The notes under the pieces: model-generated
Told to the model about the DNA's origin: nothing
Database searches by the model: none
The model's input: only the letters and a program-made list of their open reading frames with translations
Made by a program: the position numbers and the translations under genes
Shown here: positions 11,106 through 24,041 of the stretch, piece after piece
Position numbering within the stretch: position 1 is the stretch's first letter
Layout: each line of letters begins with the position of its first letter
Source: Psilocybe azurescens
Lineage: Eukaryota > Basidiomycota > Agaricomycetes > Agaricales > Agrocybaceae
Length of the DNA stretch: 64,000 bases
Assembly: GCA_023853785.1 (NCBI GenBank)
Contig: JAJIRX010000574.1
Coordinates: 33,805 to 97,804 of the forward strand
Reading direction: 5' to 3'

Positions 11106-14002
11106 TAAGCCTAGAATCGATAGGAAGCGGCAATTGACTGGATGACAATTGACAGAGAGATACAGCTAAAGAACGCAGGAATGACAGGGAGTGTCAAAAG
11201 CCAATCCCATGGCAGCTGCAATGCCAACATATTGTAAGAAAAATCTCTGCATAGCAAGGTATACATGTTGAGTGATATATTTGAATCAACAAACATGCAC
11301 ACTTATGGACTCTTTAAGGAGGCATGTTTGCATCCAATCTTGATGCCGATTCTCAGCTTCCGTCATTTTCAACAAAGCCGTATGAAGTCGTAGAATCCCC
11401 ATATGCAATGCACCTCAAAACATCGCGAGTGACAACTGTCATCCGTGCCATTCTGCAGGCTAAAGGGATTGAAAGGTCAGATGGTGTTGTTCTTAGACAT
11501 GACTAGTAGGCCTGATTACTGAGAGTGGGTGGTTGAAAATAAGATAGGTGGTTGAAAAACAAGATAGTTCTCATCAAATTTTGGCTACATTGATTTATAA
11601 TTAGGGTTTGATCGTTGATATGATTGGTCAGCAATTATTGCCAATTGATGCCACAAGTCGGACTGCCGGTGTGCATATGCAACAAGTCCAGGTCACATTA
11701 AAGCTGGATGCCGACCCGGTCCCGTTGCCATTGATTTCCACCACCGGCTTTTGTTTATGAAATACGCCACAGTCCACTGCATCTCATATGAAACAAGCGT
11801 CTTCTCTTCATCCCACCTTTTAAACTGTGCTCTTGAGCGAAGCCAATGAACACGTTTAACTACCACTAATTAGAATGGCATAACAAAATGTGGAGCAAGC
11901 GACATACATTCAAGAATGGTCACAGGATCCATTTCTTCTTCCATGCTCAGGTCGCCTTCATCTTCCCCGGAATTCGGCACAGCACCGGGATCGGCATTTT
12001 CGCCGCGCATTCAAGGCAAAAGGCGTTGGCTCACAGAATGCCATATCCAGGACAGTCAAGTGTAGTGGAGCCAGCAAGGTTTGGATTCAAAATCATGGTA
12101 CTTCCACGAACATCCTCTTTCTTTAGGACACGTAGTTTTTGTAGAGTGATATTGTCCGCACCCAGCTGGATTAACCAGGCGTGACAATGAGTATACACCT
12201 GGGAATGAAAAGATATTTTGTGGTTGGCTGCTTTGATTGTAGTCCGGGCCCGAGTCCGGACCCCTTTGTTCGGGGCATCTCTGTATACACTCAAATACAA
12301 GAAGGACTTCTCTGCAATGAGCTCGCCGGATTTGATCCAAATGACCGGTAGCCTGTTTGATTCGTGCTTCGAGTTCAGCGTTATTGTATCTATCACTGCA
12401 ATTACCGTTAGATAGTAGACATAGCAAGTGTAGGTGAATGTCATCGTTGAGTTCACCGGCAACAGGTCGGGTCGGGATATCATCCCTGTCTTCCCAAATA
12501 TCCAAGGGCTGGTCCGGTACAATAACACTTTGACTGGATATCTGAAGAACACCTGCAAGGCCTTGCAGGTGAGCGAGCTGTGTCATCTCTGCGGCCAGTT
12601 CTTCTCTTAATTTGTTCATTTTATCCCTATTGTCAATGTGATCCTCGTTAATCAGACGCCGTGTCCTAATTCGAATATCCAACCTTAAGCTGTGTCAATT
12701 GATTGGTAACTACAAAGGAAATGAATATTGACTCACTGTTTTTCTTCCACTAGCAGCGCAAATTCCAACCAAGATTCAACAACGGACTGGGGACAGACTG
12801 GGACAGACTGAGTCTCGGCAGAAATGTCCCTTCCGTCCCCCGATTTCGGCCAGACATTTGGCAGCATATACATCCATGACTTTCGGATTATCCAGCCACT
12901 CAGCCTCTGCATTCTCAATTTGTCTTGTCCACATGTCGACTGTGTCTGGCCCAGCTGCGGCACTGACTTTCAAAAGCAGCTATGGAACCTTTCTCTGTGT
13001 AGGTCGGCTTCTACAAATCATTTGGAAAAATACTTCCAAATTCCCAGAGCCTTTTATGATTTGAATCGCAGGCATGATCATTGAGAAGCTCTGCACGATG
13101 CGCAAGCGTTGCTGTCCGGGCAGCCCGAGAGATTGGATTCAAGTTCGACCAAAGTGATTCCAATATTTCACTGCAAACAGTTGCCGTGCCCGGGATGAAC
13201 GTGGGGCGTAACAGAAAAAACATTCATCTTTGTGGGCATGAACGTGAAACATACCAATTGCCCGGTCAAGCTGTAGTCCGGGCAGAAGTAAATGTCTGAT
13301 CCGTTGCAGAAGATAAATGAAATATTGACATATAATATCATATATCACCATTGCTCCTTGGTTCGGGTGAACCAGAGTGGAAGCGAGAGCCATTAAAAAG
13401 GAAAAATCCACGTTTTTTGCTGTTCGCCCTTTAAAAGATCGGCCATAGAGTTAGGGGCAAAGCATCCATGTCGAGCACATGCAAATGCCACAATGCCGGT
13501 AATGTTGCAGGCCGACGATGCAATCAGGGTGTTCTTGATAGCCTTGAATGTATTCTCACAAGGTGTGCCCTGTGGAAAACTTTTAGTCGGGGCGGGATCG
13601 GGACGGCATAGGCTCGGGACAGGGCACTCACAGTTAATTATTCTATTGCATGTTTCAGGAATGAATCATATTCAGCACGCAGCGGAATCATGCCTCCTCC
13701 TTCTGACAGCCATATATCCTGCGACAGCTTTTCTGTCCGAACATGATCTGCCTTGAAATTTCCATCGGCAACAAATATTTGTTTATACACCCAGCGATTT
13801 GGGTCGTCTTTCCAATTGTCCGGCAAGTTAACCCCGACCTGGGGGCATGCTGGGCAGTAGTTTGCAAGTTCACCTTTGCAAACTTCAGTAGCTTGTTTAC
13901 TGTTGTGGCCAGCAAATCCTGCCCACTTAAGTTTCTTCATCCATCACCACAAACATGTCATACGGCGAAATTTGTTGTATAAATTGATGACACTGGACGG
14001 AG

Positions 14003-14007
14003 CAATC
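14003..14007. repeat. 5-bp target site duplication, left copy
   Basis: CAATC abuts the LTR start TGTTACAAC at 14008 and is repeated at 14511-14515. Confidence 0.8.
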
Positions 14008-14510
14008 TGTTACAACTTCAAGCTTATATTCACGTGCGTGGATAAAGCCAACAGTCAAGTAGTCAAGAACAGTGAGTTCCAAGCGGTGTCAAGTAAGAGG
14101 AGGTTAGATTCTCAAGAACTAGCTAAAGAATACAGTGGATCCTTCCTGGTATAAATACTATGAACCGCACAGCAAGTTGAAACGAGTTTGAATGTTCATC
14201 AGCAGATGTATATAAGAATAGAGGAAACAGATCAAGTGTTCATCGAAAGATGTATCATAAAAGATAGAAGTGAAAGTCCATCAAAGATATGATGGAGTTT
14301 TGTAGATATGATGGAAAGCAAAGTTCATCAGAACATACGATGATGTATCAATGATGTGACGGATGACAAAGAAAAGGGAAAAGAAAAGAAAAGAAAAGAA
14401 AAGACTTGTTGTAACAATCACATGATGTTGTCCATCATGTGACAGGAAGGTTTTATATACGAAAAGGAAAAGAAAAAGGAAAAGCAAAAGAAAATAAAGT
14501 GTCCATAACA
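14008..14510. mobile_element. Solo LTR (503 bp) inside the KDZ transposase
   Basis: The segment begins TGTTACAAC and ends CCATAACA, so its ends are TGTTA/TAACA inverted repeats with TG...CA termini. It is flanked by the 5-bp direct repeat CAATC on both sides. It interrupts the KDZ coding sequence between the LLRRITNP block and the KFRRMTCLW block. Length, termini and duplication fit a solo LTR left by recombination. TATA-like boxes occur on both strands (TATAAATA near 14,151 plus; TATATAAAAC near 14,455 minus), so orientation is undecided. A (GAAAA)n tract sits at about 14,370-14,405. Confidence 0.85.
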
Positions 14511-14515
14511 CAATC
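14511..14515. repeat. 5-bp target site duplication, right copy
   Basis: CAATC follows the LTR end CCATAACA and matches 14003-14007. Confidence 0.8.
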
Positions 14516-15725
14516 GGGTTGGTTATCCGGCGCAATAGATTGTAAATTTGATAAGCCGATGCCTTGAGTTCCAAATTTGAGAGACGGAAGAAGTCAAGCA
14601 TTTGAGCTGAGAACAACGTGCAGACGTGGTAGAAGCTCGTCGGTACCAATCTGCTTGCCATTAGGTCAAGCGGCAGAATGTTTGCGCCCCGGCATGAACA
14701 AGAAACCATAGCCAAGTGGTGAAGGTCGTTAGTGTGAACAACACAAACATACGAGTTATTCAGACCATCAGCAGTGGGAATGCTTTCGGTAAAGGCTGTT
14801 GTCATATCGGCATCACTGACATGTAGTGCTTCGAGATAGTTAGGAATAAACTGCACATCGGCATCGGCATTTGTGACTTCTGTCGCGTCGTCGGGCTCCT
14901 CATCCGACACTGTTTTGTCTTGTACTCGCGTCCGAATTGTTTTGCAATGACTGCATGTAGTGATCGAACTCTTGGTCGTTCCAGCTATAGTCTGCTGGTG
15001 GTGGTTCACTCTCCCATTCTTGCTGGTGAGTACCAGTACTATTTGCATTGTTTGATGCCGATGCTGATGCCGGTCCGGATGCCGATACCGGTTCCTTGCT
15101 CTCAAATCCTGCACCCTGTTGCTGGAGTTCTACCTGCTCCCGCTCATCTTTGGGCCGCTCAATGGATTCTAAATATCTTCTCTGAAATTCGAGAGCTGCA
15201 CAGAGAGGATTGCCGTTGTGATGGGGTATTAGTAGGTAATTTCCAACTTCCCAAAGCTCGGCTTTGCGGAAATGGGAACCTGTCCACCGTTGAATTCTGT
15301 GCATAGGATTGTCTTGGTGTGTCTCACGCATGCAAGATCTACATAGCATTGTAGGCATACTGCAGTCCTGACAACGCCATACGGCCCGGAGCTTTGAAGC
15401 ACAATGAATGCACTCAGAAAGCTCAGGTCGGAGTGATTCCCGGCTGAGCAATGCCCCCAGTAAATCATTTACTCTTTCGACAAACTGCAATATATAATCT
15501 CGTTGTGTCTTTTATTTGATCAGAGCATGAATTAAATGAATGTATATAAACCAGTCTGACCTTCCGTGTTTTTGGTTCTAGAACAGAGTCATCCACATCC
15601 AAGTCCATGTTGTGAAATGGATTGTCTTTGTTCTCTGGAACCATGTCAATTGGTGCTGAAGGCCCAGCAGTAGGTTCTGTCGCTTCACATTCAAGTGCAA
15701 CTGCATACTTTTTGTCTTGACTCAC

Positions 15726-16029
15726 CCATTCCGTGTGACAGTTTTCCTTGTTTCATATGTAATAGCGGCAGCGGCCTCAACATCACCTTCACGCAATATA
15801 TTTCTGCGTGCCTCGTTCTTGTTTTTGTCGTTGAGAGGGCATTGTGAGAGAGAGAAATCTGTTGTAAAATTGCATATGAAAATTTACCATATATAACCGC
15901 ATGATGGGTTATCAGGATCTAGACAATATCCGGTACTCTATTTGAAATAATATCTTGAAAATTTTCATCTGATTACAGCTTCCCTACAGACCTCTCTGTC
16001 GATTTGCGTACCACCCAGTTATTGCAAAT
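15726..16029. promoter_or_regulatory. Divergent intergenic region of the KDZ element
   Basis: About 300 bases separate the KDZ transposase start (minus) from the accessory gene start (plus) at 16,030. It should hold both promoters. I see only A/T-rich sequence and no decisive motif. Confidence 0.4.
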
Positions 16030-18945
16030 ATGGATGCTGCAACTATTGAACATCCTCCTACCCCAACAAACATATCTTCCAATCAGGGGGACCCCAAGGA
16101 TGTGAACGACGATATCGGTCCAATACCAAATCCTGTCACTCCCAATGTCCTTGTCCGCCCAGATCGCCGTCAAGTAGTGTATAACATGGAAGAGCGGAAA
16201 GTGCTTGATGCCCATAAAGAAAGGTATCTCACATCAAAATCGGTGGAGGAACGTAAAAGTGTGGCAATGACATACATTCTGCCCGCTATATTTCAGTACT
16301 GGGATAGCATAGGCCAGGATATTGGAGACTCACAAACACAAACAAAAGTACATCAAGCTTTTGTTTTATTCCGAAAGTTAAAGTTTAAATGTTCTAAAAA
16401 TACATTTGGGCGCCTGTTTGGTACTGTCAACATTATATAGAAGCTAGTTGCTTGGATGCAAAACACATGGCGTGGAACTAAAGTTGTAGAAACTGTAATT
16501 TTTGGGGGTGCCAATGAAAAGGACTGAAGTTTTATGGCGCACACGCAAGAACGATGTTTTTGCAGAGATCGCAAGTCTAATGGGACTTGATTCTGCATCC
16601 ACTCAAACACCTAATTGGTTTGACTTTCGTATGAAAGCCCTGGGAAACATATTACAACGCATGTCAGCATTACAGCGGGAACAATTAGACAGACAAGGTT
16701 CAGAGATTGTGTCCGCAGAAAATCAAGACAATGACAGAAAACAACAGTCAGTAACATCCTTCTATGTGGGCCGGCTGAATCAAAGTGTCAAACAGGCTCG
16801 CCAAAAAAATGCCATTTCACAGTTCTCAAAACACGCAAAAAGGTCACTGGAACGAGATGGGGGTCTTATCCCTATCATTTGTGGCGTACACAGACTCGTC
16901 AGGCAAGCTTGTCGTCCAAGTGTAAGCAAATTTCTCCAATTTCCGACCAGCTCCCAAGCCCAGCACCGGCATTCTTTGTTCTTATCAAAGTTTTATAGCC
17001 TTGATCAGATGGCTGAACTTATGGAGGTCGATGCCCCTCTATTTGAAAGTCAGTATAGGCCTCAGGTACATCAAATGAAGCTCTATGTCATGGAATATAT
17101 AAACAAAATCAAGAAGATCTTGAATCCCGGACCGACGTCATTGGCGCCAAACGGCACCAGCAATGATGTCCAGAACCTTACTCTGCAATTCGACCAGAAC
17201 AGATTCCCAATCCTGCCTCAGGGATTGGACACAAAATCAGGCAACCTGCCTGTCAAGAAAGAACTTGATGAGATGATTCAGAAATATTTTGCGAAACATT
17301 ACAGTGCGTCTACCTGATGGTCCGGCCAGCATTTCTAATCTGAAAATTCAAATAGAGCTAGCAACAAATGGTCGAAGCAAACATGTCCCGTACAAACAAC
17401 TGCAGGAAAATCAGGAACGGTTTATACTTCTGGAATATCTCCCCACGGATTTGCTATCAAAGACCCTCACGACCTGACATTGCCTAACTTAATATCACTT
17501 ATAGACCACATTTTGGGGAGACAGGAAACACATCCCATAAGCCATGTGTTTCGCTTCTCTATTGTCAATGCCAAACAAAAAGGTTATGAACCCATCCGGA
17601 CACATTATCTGGATGACAGTCAGCAAGAAGAGTCCGGCGCCCGATGCCGATGCCGATGCAAGTCCGTCTGCTGCAGGCTCACAAAAACCAAAACCTTCCA
17701 CACAAAAAAGGCAAACGCAAGGCTCAGAATACGGATGGGCAAAATGTTTTCAGGATCGGAGATGGCCTCTTACAAATGAGTCCCGCTCCGCAGTCCGAGC
17801 CAGACATACCGGCACACATACCCCCTCGCTGCCGATAAAGGCAAAGAGAAAGCCATTGGACTAGATCCAGATGTTGTGGATCATGGTGAACAATGGGATC
17901 TGGACCTTATGGGTGTTCCACCCACATTCTTTCATCTACCAGAGGTTAGTCCGGCCAACGACATCCACGGTGGGCATAAACACCTGAATCCATGGGACTG
18001 GGGAACAAATGTGGAACCTTATCATGAATTAAGTTACAATGCTTGCCAAACAGTTTCAGATCCTTTCACCGCTGGGCCATCCAATGCCGAAATACCTTTA
18101 GGACCATTGAATGCCAATCCCGACGACAGACTTGATAACATGGCATATATCAGAAATTTCAGTGACAGCCAAAACATGTTTTACAACAGTCAGACAGTGT
18201 TTGGTAACGAAAACTCCAACCTCTACTGACTTCAGAACACACAGGGACATGCCTTCATGTCGAATTTAAATGACAATAGCGACGGCATTTTGAACCCCAT
18301 TGCCGCCCCCTTTCCCGTCCCGGACTATGATGAACAACACGCTGGTGGTACATGGTTCTGACAATGTCAATTCACCATTAATGTACATTGAGTCGCATAT
18401 TAAACCCCCAAGAACTAAAAGAAAGTCAAGAATTGTGGTCCCTATTCCATCATCATCCGTTGTCACAGAAGTTCCGGCTTCCCAACTTTGTCGACGATAT
18501 AGCAGAGCCAATGATCAGGGGCGGGCTCCGGTGCCGGCGCCGTATCTCAAATCACTACACGACTTGACCAGAAAGAACTATGTCTCAGCACTGAAGACTC
18601 AATTGCTATCCCTGCTAACATAAAAGCCAGACCATCCACTGGGACAGAACGCAGCGCTGAACACTTGATTGGTATGCCTGCTTACATGGAAGCCAGATCA
18701 TTGATCAAGGTGGAACCTGGTGCCGGTGCCGGTATCGTGTCTCATATCTCCAGGAGTGAAACATTGCATGCCATGGGATCTACCTCTCGCGGCTGGTCTC
18801 AACACCGAAGACACTATAGCTTTGCCTGCTGTCAGTACAAAGAGGGCAGTCCGGACTTTGGACACGTTGGCATTACTTGAATCCGAGTCCGATAGACTAC
18901 GGGTCAGTGGCCCGCGTAAACGCATACATAGGATCAGGGAATAGT
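16030..18945 (+). pseudogene. KDZ-associated accessory gene (decayed)
   Basis: The gene starts at the Met at 16,030 with a Pro/Asn-rich leader. A helical block follows (about 16,160-16,430) containing RRQVVYNMEERKVL, then a segment with EVLWRTRKNDVFAEIASLMG (about 16,520-16,585). Proteins with this order often sit beside KDZ transposases in Agaricomycetes, by memory of the family; no biochemical role is known to me. A stop at 16,438, frame changes and several later open segments (17,289-18,950) show decay. The tail near 18,890-18,940 is Arg-rich (SGPRKRIHRIRE). It is divergent from the transposase gene. Confidence 0.5.
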
Positions 18946-19110
18946 GTCACATCTCCTGTAGAGACAAGAAAACATAGAGACAAGAAAACATAGTTATATT
19001 TTACAGATATAAACTCCTACTATGTATATTATAACAAACAAAAACCTGTGCGAAACTACACTGGAGCATATGTTACAACCAAAAAAAAACACGCCAGCAA
19101 TTTTATCTGA

Positions 19111-21800
19111 CTACTTGGCGTCCATGTCGTCCCCGCTGTTGTGGTCAACCAAGGTGCTTCGGTGACTGAGAGGGCTCACAGGTGTGGGCCTCCTCATAAT
19201 CACCACCACTGTTTGGGAATTGCCAGTTGATGTCGACGGGGCAGAATCGGCGCCAGAGCGGGAAGCAAGTGGCGGCCAGGAACAGTAGCCCTCGGAGCTG
19301 GACGTCACTATTGGAAGCGATGGCTGCGATCCGACCGATGATTGTGCTGGGGTGCTGTGCTCTCTCGCGAGGGGGCAACTTTGGCTGCTGGTTGTCATCT
19401 GTTTGCATTTCGTCAAAGCCTGTGAATGTCGTTTCTGGCGGGGGACCTTCCTGTTGCCCCATGTCAACATCCTCAATTGCTGAAGCGGGCACTGTAGCGG
19501 GACCTGGATTGTAGCACCAAATGACGGCGCCAGTGACATTGTGATAAATACAGCCGTGACTTGGACAGTTGGGATCAAACTTACGATGAAGGTACATGTC
19601 TGGGATTAATGCAGGACAGACGGATTCCTCGCGGAACTGATGATGGAATGTCCGTTCGCGAAAGTGATGGGAGGCAAAGGAACAACTGGCATGGACTCCG
19701 GCAGCGGTAATGGTGGCGTGTGCGGTTGGTCCAACACACAGTTCCAATGCTGTTGGGTGAGTCATAGTATCGGGCATGATTTGCATAGAGGGGGGGAAGA
19801 CTTTGAGGCTCGACTGTTTCCGCGACTGTTTCCGATGGCGGAGTAGTGACAAGTGGTGAATGTGGATGCTGGTCAATGACAGTTGTTGCTGCACTGCTGG
19901 AATTTACTCCAGACCCAGAATTGGCAGCACTTAAAGTGGTGGCCATCCGAGCTGAAGGCACTTGTCTCTGTAGCCTGGCTACAAGACCCTCCAGCTCTGC
20001 GACAGCGTTGCAGAGGTCCCCAATTTTGTTGTCAAACTTTTGAATGACATCTGCATTTTTACGGACTTGCTCCCGGGCCTTGTCCGTTGCCTTTTGTGGC
20101 GGGCCACCTCCTCCTCCAACTTCTCAATGCGATCTTCAAGCTGCGGCACAATGTTGTCCAAAGCCCTCCAGTGCTCAATGTCTTCTGCAGTGATATCTAA
20201 GAATACTTTAGCTTTTTGATTTCCATACAAACAAGGGAATAACTTACCTGCCAAGGCCGTGTTGAAAGCGATCCTGGACACTCCATCCATCCTTGCTCTC
20301 TTTGTGGCCGGCATTTCTGCCGCCCCCTTCCCTCCGCTTGCATTGCGTTCCCTTCCCCTTCCCCTTCCCCTTCCCTTGTCCTTCTTCCCATCATTTTTGA
20401 GTCCCGTCTGACATGCTGTATGAGTTAGGGCACAGTAAAAGCACGACCCACCACTCTTACAACCTTCTACCTGCATGCAGTCCAGTTTTCTCTTCTTGCA
20501 TTGCAGGCACATCACCACGTAGGCACAATTGGAGCGTTTGGGGGTGGGCGCGTTGGCCGGTCCGCCGCCGTGCTGCACAGTCTCCAGGATCCAGGTAGCA
20601 CCTTTGTGACATGAGGATTGTCGTCGTCCTCGTCGTCCTCATCCTCGTTGTTTTCACTGGGGTCATTGCCTTTGTCATCCTCACCCTCAGCATCGTCGTC
20701 TTCATCTTCCTCCTCCATTGGCTTGATGGACCTTTTGCACTTTTTCCCGGTGCTGCGCTCTGATGCCGGCTTCGTATTCCCCAAAAGAATATCATGGCCG
20801 GAGTCCGGCGCCATTGTGCATTTCCTTGTCCTCTCCCACTGAATGAAGCACCTGCGATGCCCTTTTGACGTTCGGCGTGATCGTCATCCTGGACAGCTCA
20901 ATGGAGGGAGGATGGATTCGTTGGAGAGCTGTTGGGCAGAGTGGGGAAGCTATGTGACAGAAAGTGTGTGATGACGCTGGTTCAGGCATATCAAATATTT
21001 GCAATGCTAGTAGGTGATGGCGCATACCAGTGGACAAGGCCGGGATGTTACCCCAGACTTGCATAGTCTTTGATTTTGGCCAGGGCTTTGACCCCGAGGC
21101 TTTCTGCGGCCCCTTTGATCCTGAGGCCTCCTGTGGCCCTGGCCTCGTTGCTTTGGATTTGATTGGGTTGGTATTGGGCTGCATTACCTGAGCCACGCAG
21201 GGCAAACCGGGACTGGGATCAGGACGGCAGATGCCCCTGCCATCTCGCCCCCGCTCCTTCTTTCCGTACCCACACCGTGTCCGACACCCGCTCTCGCTGC
21301 GCTCCTATTCTTCTCGACTCTTGTTCCTCCTTGAACCACCTCCCGTGACTGGCTTGTGCCCTCTTTTGTTTCTCGCCCTCCATACCGCCTCCTGCACTCT
21401 CTGCTGCGTATCCAGTTTCTGCATGTTGTTGTTCCTTGGGTTTGGCACGATTTTTGTACTTTGCCTCAAATTGGGCAGGGTTGAAATTGGGGTTTGCGTG
21501 TATACTATAGTATTTGTACACAGGGGTCCAGAAGAACAGGTGGCGGTGGGCTTCAATTGTCTCCTTGAACAGGCCGTCCTCCTCAACAATCAAAACATTT
21601 CTCTATATCTTTAGTCAGAATATTTTTATCATCAACACGGCAAATGCACTTACCAAACTTGCCTTCTGTGCCTTAAAAACCTCCAGGATATTGCCGTTTT
21701 CGCACCTTTCTGGATCAAGTTTTCAAGATGCAACATACAGCCAACAAGAGCATCAGAATTTCGCGAAGATCGTGTTGTTGGACATGTTTTGCTTTGAAAG
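19111..21800 (-). pseudogene. Zn-cluster-like cargo gene of the KDZ region
   Basis: On the minus strand an N-terminal block with FFWTPVYKYYSIHANPNF (about 21,480-21,540) leads into low-complexity Ser/Lys linkers (about 20,800-21,200). An Asp/Glu-rich tract follows (20,590-20,750), then a cysteine cluster CLQCKKRKLDC...C...CFYC...C (about 20,400-20,520) resembling fungal Zn2Cys6-like domains. Further on is a (GR)n stretch and a coiled-coil-like helix (VPQLEDRIEKLEEEVARHK, about 20,090-20,150). Several frames must be joined, with small introns and possible missing bases. It may bind DNA. Similar acidic, cysteine-cluster proteins are common in Agaricomycete mobile regions. Function unknown. Confidence 0.45.
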
Positions 21801-22162
21801 TAGTAAGCTAGTAAGTGGGAGGCGGGTTTTGGATGCGAAAGTTGGCGGATCGGCACAGGGAGGTTTCGGTAATTGAAGGGCGCAAAAAATGCAATGATGG
21901 TAAACATCAACCTGCCATCAATATGCCAAATAGGTATCAATACTGCAGCCACAAACACGTTGTAGCCCCTAAACACTCAGTGTTCGAATCGCTGACTTGC
22001 TTTTGAACCACCATGCCTAATCCTGAGACACATACATCTGCAGTCCCAGAGGGCTATGCTCTGATCCCTCAGTCAGCACAAAGGAAAGATGGATACCTTG
22101 TCCTGTAATTCATACTTCCCGATCTCCTCCTGTCCCTTCAGGCACATCATGAGAAAAGAAAC

Positions 22163-22828
22163 ATGGAGACGACTATAGCAGAACGCAAAGTAAGTGCATT
22201 TGTATTAAACATGATCTTGCCCCTAGAGCTGCTCCAATGCCGGCTCCGTTCCGACGTTTGTGGTAACATATAATCCGGCTCCCGGTCCGGCCATACTCCG
22301 CTTCTTTGTCCGATGCTAATGTATATATATTTTGTTTCATCAGAGCTCTCAGGTGCTTAATTGGCCGTTCATTGAAATTGCAGAGGAACACATCAAGGTT
22401 CCACCAAATCCTGTAAGTCCAAAATCTGTATTTGATCGGCATTGTCCTAACGTTTATAAGGATTTGAGCAATGAGGAATGCCTCAATATTCATGCCGAAG
22501 TCATTGCAACCACAACCCGGCTCGGAGCCTCCTACAAGGATGCAGCAAATTGCCTGCATCTGGCTGAAGTCACAAAGTTGAAAGCCGTGGATCTTCACAA
22601 AAAGGTCTTGCTAATGAGTCAGAGTGCATGCAAAATGCTCTAATCGAATTTGAAAGAAAATATCAGGATAATGTGCATACCGACATGAGTGCAGTGGCCG
22701 GGGATGTCGGTATTGGAGGATCGGACACAGCACGGTCTGGCCAGAACGCAACTGGTGCTCCGGAATGCGATAATTCGGGCAAAGGCAAGAGCAAGGGCAA
22801 AGGCAAGGCCCGGATGGTCTACGAATAG
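22163..22828 (+). CDS. Hypothetical cargo protein, Gly/Lys-rich tail
   Basis: A short first exon (Met at 22,163, METTIAERK) ends at a GTAAGT donor. The second exon begins after TCATCAG at about 22,343. The protein is about 165 residues and mostly helical: VLNWPFIEIAEEHIKVPPNP, a Cys/His-containing helix, and a C-terminal low-complexity tail rich in Gly/Ser/Lys (GKGKSKGKGKARMVYE). One base seems to be missing near 22,613: the first frame runs to a stop at 22,641 while a neighbouring frame continues naturally with NESECMQNALIEFERKY. I do not recognise the family. It is divergent from the Zn-cluster-like gene and likely belongs to the same element. Confidence 0.45.
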
Positions 22829-24041
22829 TTAAATATTCTTTCTATCTGTTTTTATGTATAAAAATACATCTCATACAAGGAGAATACCACTCAATGGAAC
22901 TCAGGTGCTTCGAAGCCCAAGAGATTTGCAATGCTGCTGTGCCGGAATTGGGTCGGACACGGCATTTGTACTGACTTTCCGTTTGCTTTAATTCTACCAC
23001 ACACTGCCTTCATTCAGGACAGTAGTGAGATATTCATGTCTGGTCCGTGCTCAAGAATTTTGTTTGAAGCACCTGAGCATGAATGACAAAGATGACTCTC
23101 ATTTTTGCCTTAGCGCAAACGGGTATTTTGAAACATACAGGACAAGAATGCCGTGTCTGCCCCGCGCCCATGGATACAAATGGGCATTTTCAAACCATGC
23201 GGGAAGTGAAAAATGCTATGCAATAAATGAGATTGTTAATGTCCACTCGTGTCCTGGTCCCGTGCTGTCCCGCGCCCGTCCCAACCCGTTGACATGAATT
23301 CTTCCTCCTTTAATTTTTGTCTTACAGACTATGGAATATCAGTCATTCTCAGGTGTTACACATGCAAGTAAACATTTCGGGTCGGACATGGGCCAGAACA
23401 CTCATTTCGGACATGGGTCAGAGAGGCAATTTTACTACTTTTGACCGAATGGGAGACAGAACAAGTATAATTTCATGCATTTTGTAAATTTAGTGCAATC
23501 CATCCTAAAATGGGACATAAAATGAGAAAGCCGACGTCCGACCCGGTCCTGACCCGGTCCTGACCTGACCAGCGGAATGTGCAAACCATCCAATCCTTTC
23601 ATGTGAGGGATAAATGGGGCATGTATCTATCAAGTGGTCAGATTGCCTCCATTCACTGGCCCATACAATATGGTACAGTGTGGATTACCATTTAAAGATA
23701 GGGCACATTCAGCGGCTCAAAGGAATTATTGAATCCATATGAAATGCTACATTGTAACTGTACTTTGTATCATATACTATACTACAGTGTAACATCAGTA
23801 TGTGCACATGTGAATATAAGTCTGAAGTCATAATAAAGAACTAGCTCATCTACAAATCTTGCTCACTATCCAGCAGACAAGACCTCCAAACCCTGAAACA
23901 AAAAACAGCACCACCAAAAAGCAGAATAGCTGCTACCAACAGCTTAAACAAAGGATCTCCAGAAAGAAGACATTGGCCACAAACCCCAAACCCATCTGGA
24001 CAAAGTACTGAAGGAATTGAATCCAACAACAACAAAGAACC

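Larger units (their letters stand above)
11950..15725 (-). pseudogene. KDZ (Kyakuja-Dileera-Zisupton) transposase, decayed
   Basis: Reading leftward, an N-terminal leader (15,725) is followed by a CxC2-type cysteine cluster: CIHC...CQDC...CRSC...H...H (about 15,250-15,420). Next come SCSCRGANILPLDLM and the LLRRI helix (about 14,520-14,720), KLKWAG and CPACPQVGVNLP (about 13,800-13,930), and the core YDIICQY...GMFHVHAHKDECF (about 13,220-13,350). FIPGTATV...ILESLWSNLN (about 13,090-13,190) and a C-terminal helical region (12,030-12,680) complete it. These blocks are hallmarks of KDZ transposases, which cut and paste DNA with an RNase H-like core. The gene is broken by a solo LTR (14,008-14,510), an in-frame TGA after FRRMTCLW (near 13,945) and several frame changes. 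Confidence 0.8.
8300..23600. mobile_element. Large decayed KDZ-type transposon region with cargo genes
   Basis: A KDZ transposase gene (about 12.0-15.7 kb, minus) lies beside a divergent plus-strand gene (16.0-18.95 kb). A Zn-cluster-like minus-strand gene (19.1-21.8 kb) and another divergent plus-strand gene (22.16-22.83 kb) follow. Short GC-rich motifs such as CCGACCCGGTGCC recur at both edges (8552, 8632, about 23,540) and through the interior, giving the whole stretch one texture. KDZ elements of Agaricomycetes are large and often carry extra genes. I could not identify terminal inverted repeats or a target duplication, so the limits are approximate and it could be more than one element. 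Confidence 0.5.

Noticed and set aside
14281..14540. Hydrophobic C-terminal tail of the 14,281-15,114 minus-strand frame as a membrane domain
   Set aside because: The Leu/Phe-rich segment is translation of the solo LTR's (GAAAA)n tract, not part of the transposase.
7960..23620. TGAGGG at 7963 and 23,610 as a KDZ target duplication
   Set aside because: Only six bases match and no terminal inverted repeats adjoin them.
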